Below are positions 10,374 through 20,884 of a DNA stretch of 64,000 nucleotides, piece by piece. Below the pieces are notes generated by a model. The model did not search any database. It was not told the DNA's origin and saw nothing but the letters and a program-made list of their open reading frames with translations. The stretch's first letter is position 1. Every line of letters starts with the position of its first letter. The stretch is from the NCBI GenBank assembly GCA_036172665.1, contig CM069871.1, positions 8,308,001 to 8,372,000 of the forward strand. The letters are read 5' to 3'. The stretch is from Prosopocoilus inquinatus (taxonomy: Eukaryota > Arthropoda > Insecta > Coleoptera > Lucanidae). Both the position numbers and the translations under genes were made by a program.

Positions 10374-13080
10374 ACCACATTCAGAAAAGAACAAAAATTA
10401 CTTTTGCTTCAGAAGATCTGTTACTCCGTCGACGACTTTTTCCTTTAAAATTTAAAAACTCCTCCTAAATGATTAATTATTGACGTTTATCGATATCATT
10501 TGTATTTTTCATATTTGGTAATAAATATTTTGGTATTTGATATTTATATTTGAAGGTGAATCTGTCTGTGAAGTTTGAGAATTTTTCATTCGCCCGGTTT
10601 CGAAGATATTTACAAAAAATCAGTGACGGAGTTCAATTTATACCAAACTATCGGCACGGTCTTGACCAGTGAATGTTAAAATAAATTACTGGAAAAGTTT
10701 TTTCTTTCAATCTTTTTCAAAAACGAACTAGAATTATTAATTATCTGTTCGGGTATCACTATTATTAATCAAGGCTGAGCTGATAGTTTGGTATAAATTG
10801 AATATTTTTTAAATATCTTGAAACTGATCGCATGAAAAATTGTCAAACTTCACGCACAGATTCATCTTGAAGAGTGCTTTAAGAAACCGAAATGGAATTT
10901 TGCTGTAAAGTAATTAGGGAAGCCAATATTCGAGCACTTTTAAATTAACATGGGATTTCCTATGTTGCGTTTGAAAAGGCAGCACCCTGTATACAGCAAT
11001 TCACATACCTACTTAAGAATTTAAAATTCATCTATTTCTAACAAAAAAATTAATAATTTGTTTTTTTTGCCATAAAATATTGTTCATTTTTATTGACGAA
11101 AGACACATATTTGCATAAAGTTCGCGCGAGTCAGAGCCTTAGAAATAAGACGACGAGGCAGGTAATTAACAGAAAACAAAAAACAAGAAGCTAAAACTGA
11201 TGCCGTTCATAACCACATTCAGGAAAGAACTAAAATTACTTTTGCTTCAGGAGAAGTGTTACTCCGTCGACGACTTTTTTCTTTAAAATTTAAAAACTCC
11301 TCCTAAATGATTAATTATTGACGTTTATCGATATCATTTGTATTTTTCATATTTGGTAATAAATATTTTGGTATTTGATATTGATATTTGAAGGTGAATC
11401 TGTCTGTGAAGTTTGAGAATTTTTCATTCGCCCAGTTTCGAAGATATTTACAAAAAATCAGTGACGGAGTTCAATTTATACCAAACTATCAGCACGGTCT
11501 TGACCAGTGAATGTTAAAATAAATTACTGGGAAAGCTTTTCCTATCAATCTTTTTCAAAAACGAACTAGAATTATTAATTATCTGTTCGGGTTTCACTAT
11601 TATTAATCAAGGCTGAGCTGATAGATTGGTATAAATTGAATATTTTTTAAATATCTTGAAATTGATCGTATGAAAAATTGTCAAACTTCACGGACAGATT
11701 CATCTTGAAGAGTACTTTAAGAAACCTAAATGCAATTTTGCAGTAAAGTAATTAGGGAAGCCAATATTCGAGCACCTTTAAATTAACATGGGATTTCCTA
11801 TGTTGCGTTTGAAAAGGCAGCACCCTGTATACAACAATTCACATACCTACTTAAGAATTTAAAATTCATCTATTTCTAACAAAAAAATTAATAATTTGTT
11901 TTTTTTGCCATAAAATATTGTTCATTTATTGACGAAAGACACATATTTGCATAAAGTTCGCGTCGAGTCAGAACCTTAAAAATAAGACGACGAGGCAGGC
12001 AATTAACAAAAAACAAAAAAAAGAAGCTAAAACTGGTGCCGTTCATAACCACATTCAGAAAAGAACTAAAATTACTTTTGCTTCAGGAGAAGTGTTACTC
12101 CGTCGACGACTTTTTTCTTTAAAATTTAAAAACTCCTCCTAAATTATTAATTATTGACGTTTATCGATATCATTTGTATTTTTGATATTTGGTAATAAAT
12201 ATTTTGTTATTTGATATTGATATTTGAAAGTGAATCTGTCTGTGAAGTTTGAGAATTTTTCATTCGCCCAGTTTCAAGATATTTACAAAAAATCAGTGAC
12301 GGAGTTCAATTTATACCAAACTATCAGCACGGTCTTGACCAGTAAATGTTAAAATAAATTACTGGAAAAGCTTTTTCTATCAATCTTTTTCAAAAACGAG
12401 CTTGAATTATTAATTATCTGTTCAGGTTTCACTATTATTGATTAAGGCTGAGCTGATAGTTTGGTATAAATTGAATCTTTTTTTAAATATCTTGAAACTG
12501 ACCGCGTGAAAAATTATCAAACTTCGGGGACAGATTCATCTTGAAGAGTACTTTAAGAAACCTAAATGGAATTTTGCTGTAAAGTAATTAGGGACGCCAA
12601 TATTCGAGCAGCTTTAAATTAACATGGGATTTCCTATGTTGCGTTTCAACAGGCAGCAGCCTGTATACAACAATTCACATACCTACTTAAGAATTAAAAA
12701 ATTATTTATCTATTTCTAACAAAAAAATTTAATAATTAATTTTTTTTCCATAAAATATTGACGAAAGACATATTTTCATAAAGTTCGCGTCGAGTCAGAG
12801 CCTGAAAAATAAGACGACCTTTGAATTAACATGGGATTTCCCATGTTAAGGGCAGCACCCTGTATATAACAATTCACATACCTACTTAAGAATTTTAAAT
12901 TCATCTGTTTCTAACAAAAAAATTAATAATTTGTTTTTTTTTGCCATAAAATATTGTTCATTTATTGACGAATGACACATATTTGCATAAAGTTCGCGTC
13001 GAGTCAGAGCCTTAAAAATAAGACGACGAGGCAGGCAATTAACAAAAAACCAAAAAAAAGAAGCTAAAACTGACGCCGTT
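10374..13080. repeat. satellite-like tandem array, ~837-bp unit, 3+ copies
   Basis: Unit starts (ACCACATTCAG(A/G)AAAGAAC) fall at 10374, 11212 and 12048, giving periods of 838 and 836 bp. The third unit breaks off at about 12815 and resumes in the middle of a fourth unit, which ends near 13080 with AAGCTAAAACTGACGCCG; about 560 bp are missing at that junction. Each unit holds its own inverted repeat (for example 10551-10665 against 10756-10870, sharing TATACCAAACTATC and its complement) and a CAGCACCCTGTATA(C/T)A word near its end. Copies are very similar, so amplification was fairly recent. No ORF. Confidence 0.9.
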
Positions 13081-13098
13081 TTTTTTCTATTTGCGCGT

Positions 13099-13134
13099 TA
13101 TAAAAATCCGATAGCGTATGCTGCAAGATCACAT
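13099..13134 (+). promoter_or_regulatory. candidate TATA promoter
   Basis: A TATAAAA box at 13099-13105 in a locally GC-richer context is followed about 25-30 bp later by TCACAT, a possible initiator, and then by an ATG at 13155. Spacing fits an insect Pol II core promoter. It lies directly downstream of a satellite array, so chance is possible. Confidence 0.35.
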
Positions 13135-13154
13135 AACAAGTTTATCGTCGACCA

Positions 13155-13415
13155 ATGGGGAGTGAGGAGATTGTATTCGTTCTGACCTTGGCCTTGATTA
13201 TTTTTGGCAGCGTGCGGGCCAATTCGCAGCTGCTTTGTTTAAAGCAGCGAGTTGACCATGAGCGCCTAGTGCTTCTATGGCATGTTTTTTTTTTCCTACG
13301 TTGGTTCGTTCGTTCGTTCGATCAGGCACCTGGCTTCCTTCCTCTTCTGTTATGCAATGCGCAATTTGTCGCTATTTATATATCCTACGACGTCAAAAAA
13401 CCGGCACGTATCTAA
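13155..13415 (+). CDS. candidate first exon encoding a signal peptide; product unknown
   Basis: I do not recognise this protein. The N-terminus is MGSEEIVFVLTLALIIFGSV followed by RANSQ: a short acidic start, a hydrophobic stretch of about 15 residues and a small-residue cleavage context, as in a secretory signal peptide. It lies 50 bp downstream of a TATA box. After about residue 36 the frame runs into low-complexity TTCG-rich sequence, so the true exon probably ends earlier, but I see no strong GTRAGT donor. If real it would be exon 1 of a secreted-protein gene; a chance ORF is about equally likely. Confidence 0.28.
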   Translation: MGSEEIVFVLTLALIIFGSVRANSQLLCLKQRVDHERLVLLWHVFFFLRWFVRSFDQAPGFLPLLLCNAQFVAIYISYDVKKPARI

Positions 13416-13594
13416 TACTATAATAATGAGTAAGCGTAATGTTTGTTTACTATTATGAGCGAACTCATTTTTCAAAGCTTTTAGAACGGATTTAGTTTTT
13501 TCTTTCGGTCTCTCTCAGTATTTGAATTACGTAACTGCAGATACACGAGACCACACATATCTGAAATTCATTTTCATTTTTCGATTGTGAATTC

Positions 13595-13636
13595 GAATGT
13601 GAATGCGAATGCGAATGCGAATGCAAATGCGAATGT
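13595..13636. repeat. (GAATGC)n minisatellite
   Basis: Seven hexamers of GAATGC and close variants. On the minus strand this yields a run of His-Ser codons in an otherwise unremarkable ORF, which is best explained by the repeat. Confidence 0.9.
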
Positions 13637-14045
13637 GGTACGTTTTCTCCTCGCTCGCCTTCTTTTTTAATCGATGTCTTCTGAATGAACATAAGGTTTT
13701 CATTCAAGACTATACCGGCTGTTTGTTTCTGTTGGTTTCGATTTAAATAAACATGGACGCCCACTAGAGGAAATTCCACAGTATAACTTTGTGCAGAAGG
13801 CTTCTTCATTGATACTTCCGTGATATCTGGGGAATGGACGATATATTTCTATCGAAATGAAAAATAGTATCCGCAGTTAAAATCTTGAATATATTCATTC
13901 ATTGTTTCATTCGTTTTAAAAAATAAAACCGCATTAGCATGAAAGTGTGCAGGATTAAATGCGCGTAATACCTTCACATAAAACTGACAGCCACGTGACT
14001 GACGTAAATGTACAATCAAACAATATCTGCAAATCGAATGTTGGA

Positions 14046-14063
14046 CCCGATGACATGCTAAAA
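14046..14063. repeat. dispersed 18-bp word, copy 1 of 4
   Basis: CCCGATGACATGCTAAAA occurs here and at 15053, 18952 and 20867, all on the same strand and each preceded by a (T)GGA or TGAA context. The last three are followed by a further shared AACCAGAT. It may mark the edge of a dispersed repeat family. Confidence 0.8.
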
Positions 14064-14078
14064 GGGTTGATGCGTTCC

Positions 14079-14260
14079 TAACATCATTTGGTCATCAGCG
14101 GAGAAAATGATCAACAGTTGGTACTATTTGAAGGTCTTGCCCCTTTTTCAGTCATTCGTACGTGAATTGCGCCTTCATTTTCCACCAATCCATCCCTAAC
14201 TCCACCTGAAAAAACCTTAAATTAAATAAACCTTAAATTCACTTCGTGCTTAAATTGCTT
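14079..14260. repeat. left arm of a 4.6-kb-spaced inverted repeat
   Basis: ACATCATTTGGTCATCAGCG, ATGATCAACAGTTGGTACTA, CCACCAATCCATCCCTAACT and TTCACTTCGTGCTTAAAT all recur in reverse complement at 18497-18680. Together the arms bracket about 4.2 kb that includes a foldback, a solo LTR, a hairpin array and local duplications. No transposase is seen. Confidence 0.8.
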
Positions 14261-14322
14261 TTAAATTGAAATCTTGAGGTGCCTTAAGTCACTAAAAACG
14301 CTGTCAACTTAAATTAGTTTAT

Positions 14323-14645
14323 TGTTTCGTTTCTAGGGTTTAAATTTATTTATTTAAACAAATAAAACACTCGGTAAAAACTTAACCGTAATTTAATACT
14401 GCTTACGAACTAATTTATTTGTAACAATTTATTTACACACTAAAATCTAACTTCGACGATTGCTGTTAGAATTCGACTGACTCCTGAGTCAACTCCGGCC
14501 GATTTTATATCCTTTGCTGCCATCTCGAATTTTCCAAGCTGGAAAATTCAAGTTTGTTCGATGATGGCGTGACGGCCAATGACGCATAACGAATCGACTT
14601 CTTGACGCCTTCAGCTTGACGTAGAAAGTCGGGTGGCGCACCACA
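14323..14645 (-). mobile_element. solo LTR (323 bp) with 4-bp target duplication TTAT
   Basis: On the minus strand the block begins TGTGGTGCGCCACC and ends GAAACGAAACA (TG...CA ends). It has a TATA-like GGATATAAAATCGG followed about 25 bp later by TCAGTCG, and AATAAA-type signals near the 3' end, as expected of a Gypsy-like LTR. TTAT flanks it at 14319-14322 and 14646-14649. The empty site is preserved in the right arm of the host foldback, where TAGTTTATTAGTAAAAG runs without interruption. No internal retroelement sequence remains, so recombination between two LTRs probably removed it. Confidence 0.85.
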
Positions 14646-14856
14646 TTATTAATAAAAGTCGGAGTCGTTATGATGACATGTTTCGATCAAAAGACCATTT
14701 TCAATTCAAATCTACAAGAAAGAAATTAAAGCTTAAAATAGTAGACCAATAACAAAACAAATCGACTTTTACCAAGGTTTGTCTTTGCTTTGTTTTGTTT
14801 TTGTTTTGTTATTGGTCTACTATTTTAAGCTTTAATTTCTTTCTTGTAGATTTGAA

Positions 14857-14886
14857 TTGAAAATGGTCTTTTGATTGAAACATGTC
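14857..14886 (+). ncRNA. degenerate hammerhead-like motif
   Basis: TTGAAAA (14857-14863) stands where CUGANGA is expected (C to U and G to A changes) with one extra base. A GGTC/GATT stem II with a TTTT loop follows, then GAAA (14877-14880) and a two-pair stem III ending in GUC. The left arm of the same foldback holds the inverted copy (about 14672-14702) with GGTC/GATC, so stem II pairing is kept by wobble change. No stem I is visible. Predicted inactive. Confidence 0.3.
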
Positions 14887-15052
14887 ATCATAACGACTTC
14901 GACTTTTACTAATAAACTACTTTAAGTTGACAGTGTTTTTAGTGACTTAAGACACTTCAAGATTTCAATTTAATTAATTACAGTCACTAATATCATGGAT
15001 AATCCACTATAAATTACTTTTCGCTAGGCCCGACGAACAATCGAATGTTGGA

Positions 15053-15070
15053 CCCGATGACATGCTAAAA
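15053..15070. repeat. dispersed 18-bp word, copy 2 of 4
   Basis: CCCGATGACATGCTAAAA, followed by AACCAGATGT and AGTAGCTACATGT, which are also shared with the copy at 18952. Confidence 0.8.
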
Positions 15071-15359
15071 GGGTGAAAACCAGATGTTTAGGATAGTAGC
15101 TACATGTATAGCTTTATGACCTCCTCGGTAGCGTCGTCCCATCTAATCAGTATTATTTGCCAAAAATATAAAACATGTTGATTTACACTTAGTAAAAATG
15201 ATACGTATTCTTTTCATAACGAAGGACTTTTTGCCTCATTTTTCTTCTACTATACATGCAGTACTATCTAAAATTTTCTTTTTCTCCTGAATTTCTTTGA
15301 TGGCTTCAAAGAACGTAACAATTTGCTAAAACTTTATCCATCGATGGTGTCTTCAAACT

Positions 15360-16310
15360 CCTGCAGGGCTTTCAGGGTTTGTTTGTGTTTTGTCTTCGAA
15401 GCTTCTGGAATTTTCAGATAAACCATTTCAGAGATATCAAAGAATGCAGCGGAATAAAACATTAGTAATGTTTAGGGAAATAACGAAAGAAACTACGTGA
15501 CATAGACTTAGAAGACGAAACAAAAACAAATCCTGAAGGTCTTTCAGGAGAGGTAGGATTTGTTTTTGTTTCGTCTTCAAAACTTCTGTAATTTTCAGAT
15601 AAACCATTTAACGACCCAAAATAAACCAAATAACGAAGAAACTCTCTGATTAAAACACTCTTGCGAAAATTAGTGAAGATCTGCAGATTCCAGAAGCTTT
15701 AGAAGACGAAACAAAAGCAAATCCTGAAGGTCCTCCAGGAGAGTTATGATTTGTTTTTGTTTCGTCTTCAAAGCTTCTGTGTCCGTGCCATTAAAGCACC
15801 CCTCCAGGAAATTACTAAACATCTTCAAATTCCAGAAACTTTGAAGACGAAACAAAAACAAGCAGTGATTTCAAGATTTGTTTTTGTTTCTCCTTCAAAG
15901 CTTCTGGAATTTTCAGATATATCTTCAATATTTTTCTGGAAGGGTGCTTTGATGACATAGACACAGAAGCTTAGAAGACGAAACAAAAACAAATCCAGGT
16001 CCTCCAGGAGAGTTTTTGTTTCGTCTTCAAAGCTCCTGTGTCTATGTCATCCAAGCACCCCTCCAGAAAATTACTGAAGATCTGAAAATTCCAGAAACTT
16101 TGAGGACGGAACAAAAACAAACCCTGAAATCACTGCGTGTTTTTGTTTCGTCTTGAAAGTTTCTGGAATTTGAAGATCTTCAGTTATTTTCCTTTTCTTT
16201 ATTCTTCAGTACAGTAATTTTCTGGAGTTTCTTTGGATATTTCCCCAAACCTTACTAACGTTTTATTCCATTGCTCTCTTTGATATCTCTGAAATGGTTT
16301 ATCCTGGCTA
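15360..16310. repeat. array of alternating-orientation hairpins built on GAAGACGAAACAAAAACAAA
   Basis: The word TTTGTTTTTGTTTCGTCTTC and its complement alternate eleven times, at about 15379(+), 15508(-), 15557(+), 15700(-), 15748(+), 15843(-), 15874(+), 15974(-), 16011(+), 16100(-) and 16136(+). Adjacent opposite copies form about five consecutive hairpins, several with turns containing CCTCCAGGAGAG. The whole set lies inside an outer inverted repeat, 15416-15485 against 16236-16307, sharing TAAACCATTTCAGAGATATC. The 63- and 69-residue open frames here are artefacts of the repeat. Confidence 0.85.
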
Positions 16311-16640
16311 CACCGCAGCAACTTCTTAAAAATGCAAATCAAACGTGTAATAATTAATTTAATTTATTAAGAAGATGACATGCAATTTTCTGCAGAAAAA
16401 CAGAAATAATTTATTCAAAATAATTAACGGGAAGCATACGACGCGACGGTTGAAAATTTTTCTCTAATTAAAGGTGTGACCTGTGCTCTATAGTAAAACT
16501 TTGTCACCCCCACCCCCTCATTTTTCAGTGAGTCTCTGGATTCAGACGCCAAAAATATTGATCTAAGAATAGCTTAAAAGAAGTACAGACGTAATCCCTT
16601 GAAGATTCTTCTAAATTTGTTAAGTGACGTCTCTAGATTG
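16311..16640. other. AT-rich interval, nothing recognised
   Basis: A CACCCCCACCCCC run lies at about 16503. No gene signals. Confidence 0.5.
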
Positions 16641-17505
16641 AAAGAAGTTGTTGAATTCAGCCTCGTGACCTTGTTCGGCCTTGAGAATCATCTGCCTTGT
16701 TTCATATTTTGACTTTTTTCTTTTCTTCTACTTCTCCGTTGAAGACGATTCTGTTTGGTAGCTTGAGTTGATTTTAAATGTTCCCCATGAAATAGGATAA
16801 CGTGGTGGTTATCCAAAAAAATCTAAAAGACTTCAGTGTCAAAGTGGAAGTTGGCGCCTATAAAGACTTTCTGGTCCTCAAAGTCGAAGAAACTCGCAGG
16901 TTTTGATGACCACGGGCAACAGTGACGAGGAAGACTTTTCAATATCCATTTCGTCCAAGAAATGAATTACCCTAAGATCATGTTCCATGGACAAAGGACT
17001 CCCAAAATGGAAATCATAGCTCTCCCTGATTGTTAGGGGACTTCTCAAGATCGAAGAAAGTTAGCCTCTACTTTAAAAATCTGTGGTATTTCTTGCTCAC
17101 TGATCTCTGCCTTGTTTGCAGTTTTGGCTTTTCTGCTTTTCTGCATTACAGGATTCTCGGAACGGAAGAGGATTCTGTTTGTTTGCTTGAGTTGATATTA
17201 TCTATGTATGTTTGCCTATAAACTAGGTGATCATGAGGTAAGCTGATGGTTGTCCAGATCTAAAAGGATTCAGTGCCCAACAGAAGTTGGCACCCGTAAA
17301 GACTTCTTTATTTATGAGTCTTCGAGTTTCAAAGTCGAAGGAACTCGCAGCAAGATTTGGGTTTGATGACGACGAACAACAGTCATGGGGGGGATGACCA
17401 GTCCCTTTCCAATGTCCATTCCGTTCAAAAAAAAGCATTTACTCCAAGACGACGTCGCACAAAAGACTTAAGACCCCCAGAATGGAAAGCGGCTGGTTTG
17501 GTTTT
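16640..17505. repeat. diverged tandem duplication, ~425-bp period
   Basis: Copy 1 (16640-17035) and copy 2 (about 17075-17505) share GATTCTGTTTG, GCTTGAGTTGAT, GGTTATCC/GGTTGTCC, AAAGACTTC and TCGAAG(A/G)AACTCGCAG. Numerous indels break all frames. Open frames at 17030-17221 and 17223-17438 lie within copy 2 and have no counterpart in copy 1, so I do not call them genes. Confidence 0.75.
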
Positions 17506-17737
17506 CTGGCTTTGGTAGACTTCATATGTTCATCCCTAAAAAGCAGAATCGAAAGATGATGAGAAGTAATTCGATGACACGTTGTGTCTTACAGATAGTG
17601 ACTTACAGATAGTGATGGTGAACATGAGCGCATTGTTGGACGAAACAGCGTGTACAAGAAGATCATGGTAAAAAGGTGCAAGATTTTAGGCGATGTTGTG
17701 CCCAAAGCCCGAGACGAGGAACTAACAGTGAGATGGT

Positions 17738-18200
17738 CAAGAAGTCTTCGTTTAAATGGAAGAAACCCTTGATGGTTAATTTTCAAGGACGGTGGGTGTA
17801 AGACGATGTAATTTGAGGCTCGCAGATAAGAAGGCAGCGATGAAGGTGATCATTAAGAGAAGGTCGTCAAAAAACGAGGAATATCTTCAATAAGTATTGA
17901 TGGCAAAATGCCAGAAAGACGAAAATATGTAGAAGGAAATACTAGAAGTCTTCATCCAACAGGAAGAAACCAGTCAGCGTCCTCAAAAATGATCGAAATG
18001 ACGAGGAGTGAATACGGAGGTGACGAGGACATAGGAAGACTTCCTTCAAGTGGAAGAATCGATTAATTTTCAAGGACGATAAGTGCAAGGCAAAATAATT
18101 TGAGGTTCACAGGCGGTGGGTGCATACGAAGGCAATGACGCAGATGATGAATTGCGAGCAGATTATCAAAAAAAAAAAAAGAAAATGGGCAAAGACTTCA
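17738..18200. repeat. diverged tandem duplication, ~300-bp period
   Basis: 17738-17900 and 18035-18200 share TTAATTTTCAAGGACG, TAATTTGAGGYTC and RAAGGCA motifs. Both are interrupted by indels. Confidence 0.65.
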
Positions 18201-18360
18201 ATCAGAACTTTCAGAATCTCCTCAAGTGATGGCACTACAAAAAACCCACGTCAAAGGAATTAAGACTTACAAAAAGCGACGTTAAGATGGTTTGGGTAGA
18301 GAAAGTCTTCACCCAACAGTGTATATATCGACTTCTCCAACAAGCCGATTACAAACTGTG

Positions 18361-18494
18361 CAGTCGCGATCAAGCTAATCGAGAGACCGATTGACAGTTC
18401 TGTAACCCTTACTACCAACGCCAATAAGGGTGCAGTTAGCTTACAACAGTCTCGATTAGGATTACAACGGTCTCGATTAGGACGATCGCGACTG
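18361..18494. repeat. foldback with CAGTCGCGATC ends
   Basis: CAGTCGCGATC (18361-18371) pairs with GATCGCGACTG (18484-18494), and CTAATCGAGA is also inverted. TCTCGATTAGGATTACAAC is directly repeated in the right half. Small and non-coding. Confidence 0.75.
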
Positions 18495-18496
18495 TA

Positions 18497-18680
18497 CAAT
18501 CGGGAAAAGTATTTAAGCACGAAATGAATTTAAGGTTTACAAATACAGGTGGAGTTAGGGATGGATTGGTGGAAAATGAAGGCACAATTCAAGCACCTAT
18601 GACTGAGAAAAGGGGCAAGATCTTCAAATAGTACCTACCAACTGTTGATCAGTTTCTCTGCTGATGGCCAAATGATGTTC
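18497..18680. repeat. right arm of a 4.6-kb-spaced inverted repeat
   Basis: Reverse complement of 14079-14260 over about 180 bp, including AGTTAGGGATGGATTGGTGG. It begins immediately after the 18361-18494 foldback. Confidence 0.8.
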
Positions 18681-18951
18681 GGATCAAGAAAATCCGATTA
18701 TACATGACGTGAGAAGTCGTCGAGTAACGAAAAGAAATCCTCGATAAACTAATGGAGCAGGAACTAATCAATTCGATTGACTTTATAAATTGCCTGAGTA
18801 GTAAATGGCAGAATTTTTGGTAACTAAAGTCCGCTTGCTTCTGGTATGAGGTGGTAAGGTCTGTTCGATGCAATCGCTTGTTATCGAATTCATTACATAG
18901 ATCGTACTCTTCAGTTCGATTGAGTTTGGGTGAGAGCTAACGACTGTTGAA

Positions 18952-18969
18952 CCCGATGACATGCTAAAA
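18952..18969. repeat. dispersed 18-bp word, copy 3 of 4
   Basis: CCCGATGACATGCTAAAA followed by ACAACCAGATGTACAGG. Confidence 0.8.
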
Positions 18970-19019
18970 GAGCGACAACCAGATGTACAGGTACACGGTA
19001 ATAGCTACATGTTGATGTC

Positions 19020-20535
19020 ACAATAAAGTTTACGTTTGTTATATTTGGACATGGCAATTTTGGAGGGGGTTTTTGGCAGAAAATACTTTGTTTTTAAATA
19101 AAGTTACAGAGCAAAACCTCGGCTGTATTTCGCAAGTAATCTCCGTAAGCGCATCTAATGTAGATGAGCTAAAAACAATAAATTTCCCGCTGAGCAACAA
19201 CGCGGGGTGCTTAAAACAACTAGCGGAGACAAACACGCGCACGTTAATGTTTATAGGGGCGGCTTTTGTCCGGGGCGTATTTATTAGTAAACGGGCATAT
19301 CTCGGGGTGCTCCCGTGCACAATCGTAAATAGCTCCTAATGTGTTATACTAGGGACTTTTTGTCTCTCGACTCGGATTAAGACGAGGTGTTGCCGCTGCT
19401 ATCTTGTAATTACTTCGTTCGCAGTTGTTATCATCGCGCGCGCCGCCACTGGAGATCGCTTCTTAGAGCTTTTAAGCACCACTTAGCCTTTTGCGCGCAA
19501 TTTGTATGTGTGTTTCGTTCAGACCCATTTATAAATATAAATTAGAAACTCCCTTATAGAATTAAAATTGAATTCTATTACATATTTATTATTAGAGTTC
19601 GGAATCACATATTTTGACGTCAACGATTCGAAAAAAAAAATAAAAGAACGAGCGATCTGTTTTCGAAAAAGAAATAAAGACGTAATTATTTCTATTCTGT
19701 TTTCAAAGCACGACCGTCTCCACTTTGTTTCCAATTTATTTCGACGAGCTGCGCTTCCAGATTTATTCACGCGCGAATTCATGATGACGTCGAAATACGT
19801 GATTCCGATCGCGGTTTACTATACTTTAAATGGGTATCTAGTAATCAGGATATTCTTTTTTCTTCTTTGCTTTGAAATTATTTAATTCGCACAGTCACAG
19901 TGACTAAAGGAATTTCGTCCGTAATAATTTCGAGCGCTGGCTGTTGCATCTTGTAAATAAATCTTCGTTCGGCCAAAAACAAGTTTCGTTCGGTATGCGC
20001 ACGTACCTACAACAACATAATGAATTCCGAAACCAATAATTGAACATCGAAAAGATCAAATGTCAAACTTGTCCTGCGGATTCGGCAACGCCGCAGCGCG
20101 CGCGTTCGTTTCGTTCCCTCCTCGCATCGGCCGGCTTTAATCTGGAAAGGTGTTACAAACAACTTTAAAAATAGAGTCACAAAACAAGATAAGAATGTGC
20201 TCAAGATAAACAGGCAATATTAGAACGTAAAAATGTCATAATAAATATGGTTCTTTCCGAGAGGCGCCCATTAAAAAAAAATGGAAATTTTAATTTTTAT
20301 AATTGTTTGACCTTTTTTTTCTGTTTTGCTTTGCGTAATCGGAAAATAATTAATAATAATTAATTTTTTGGATGCCCTCTTAAGCGCGGAGGAATTATAA
20401 AATTCTGTTTGCTTTTGTTTATCGCGCCGCAAGTCAGATTATGTCGAAAGCATGTTGGAATGAAAACAATCCAGGAATTTATTTCAAAAAAAAAAAAAAA
20501 ACATTATCTAACAATACACGCAACTTTTTGTACAA
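19020..20535. other. no recognised gene; GC-richer island 19330-19510
   Basis: Frames of 88 and 93 codons overlap antiparallel at 19039-19339 and match nothing I know. 19330-19510 is richer in G+C (GTTATCATCGCGCGCGCCGC near 19429) than its surroundings and could hold regulatory or first-exon sequence, but I cannot define a feature. Confidence 0.35.
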
Positions 20536-20554
20536 TGTGTGTGTGTGTGTGTGT
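20536..20554. repeat. (GT)n microsatellite
   Basis: Nine and a half TG units. Confidence 0.95.
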
Positions 20555-20866
20555 CTTTAGTAAATAATCTTATCTCGATGCCGGTTAGTGTAAATAAATA
20601 AAAATGCGCAGAAATATTTACAACTTTTACACTTCTCGCAATCAGTGTTATTGCAAACAGGACTATATCAGAGGGAAAAAGTCAAATTTTCAAGAATTTG
20701 TTGTTTCACCTTGTCTTGCCTGTGTCTGGTTTTAACCTCATTAATAAATTAACAAATTAATTAAATTAGCTTGCTTCTAGTGGTATTGGTGAAAAGCTTG
20801 TTCGATGCCAATCTATTGCGTTTATTTAATTAATTTGGGGCGGAAACAAATTTAACGCCCGATGGA

Positions 20867-20884
20867 CCCGATGACATGCTAAAA
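20867..20884. repeat. dispersed 18-bp word, copy 4 of 4
   Basis: CCCGATGACATGCTAAAA followed by GAGAACCAGATACATGG. Confidence 0.8.

Larger units (their letters stand above)
14261..14972. mobile_element. foldback element split by a solo LTR
   Basis: Outer arms 14261-14322 and about 14911-14972 share AATTGAAATCTTGA and AGTCACTAAAAAC in inverted form. Inner arms 14650-14765 and 14790-14905 share ATCTACAAGAAAGAAATTAA and CCAATAACAAAACAAA. Removing 14323-14645 plus one TTAT copy makes the left arm continuous and collinear with the right. No ORF. Both arms contain the same hammerhead-like relic. It carries no obvious target duplication of its own. Confidence 0.8.

Noticed and set aside
10374..13080. 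CRISPR-like array
   Set aside because: Units are ~837 bp without short repeat/spacer alternation, in eukaryotic DNA.
13492..13809. 105-codon minus-strand ORF with a His-Ser repeat
   Set aside because: The His-Ser run is the (GAATGC)n minisatellite read in reverse.
18655..18690. CTGATGG word near 18659 as another hammerhead
   Set aside because: No GAAA and no stem II; it belongs to the inverted repeat shared with 14079-14260.
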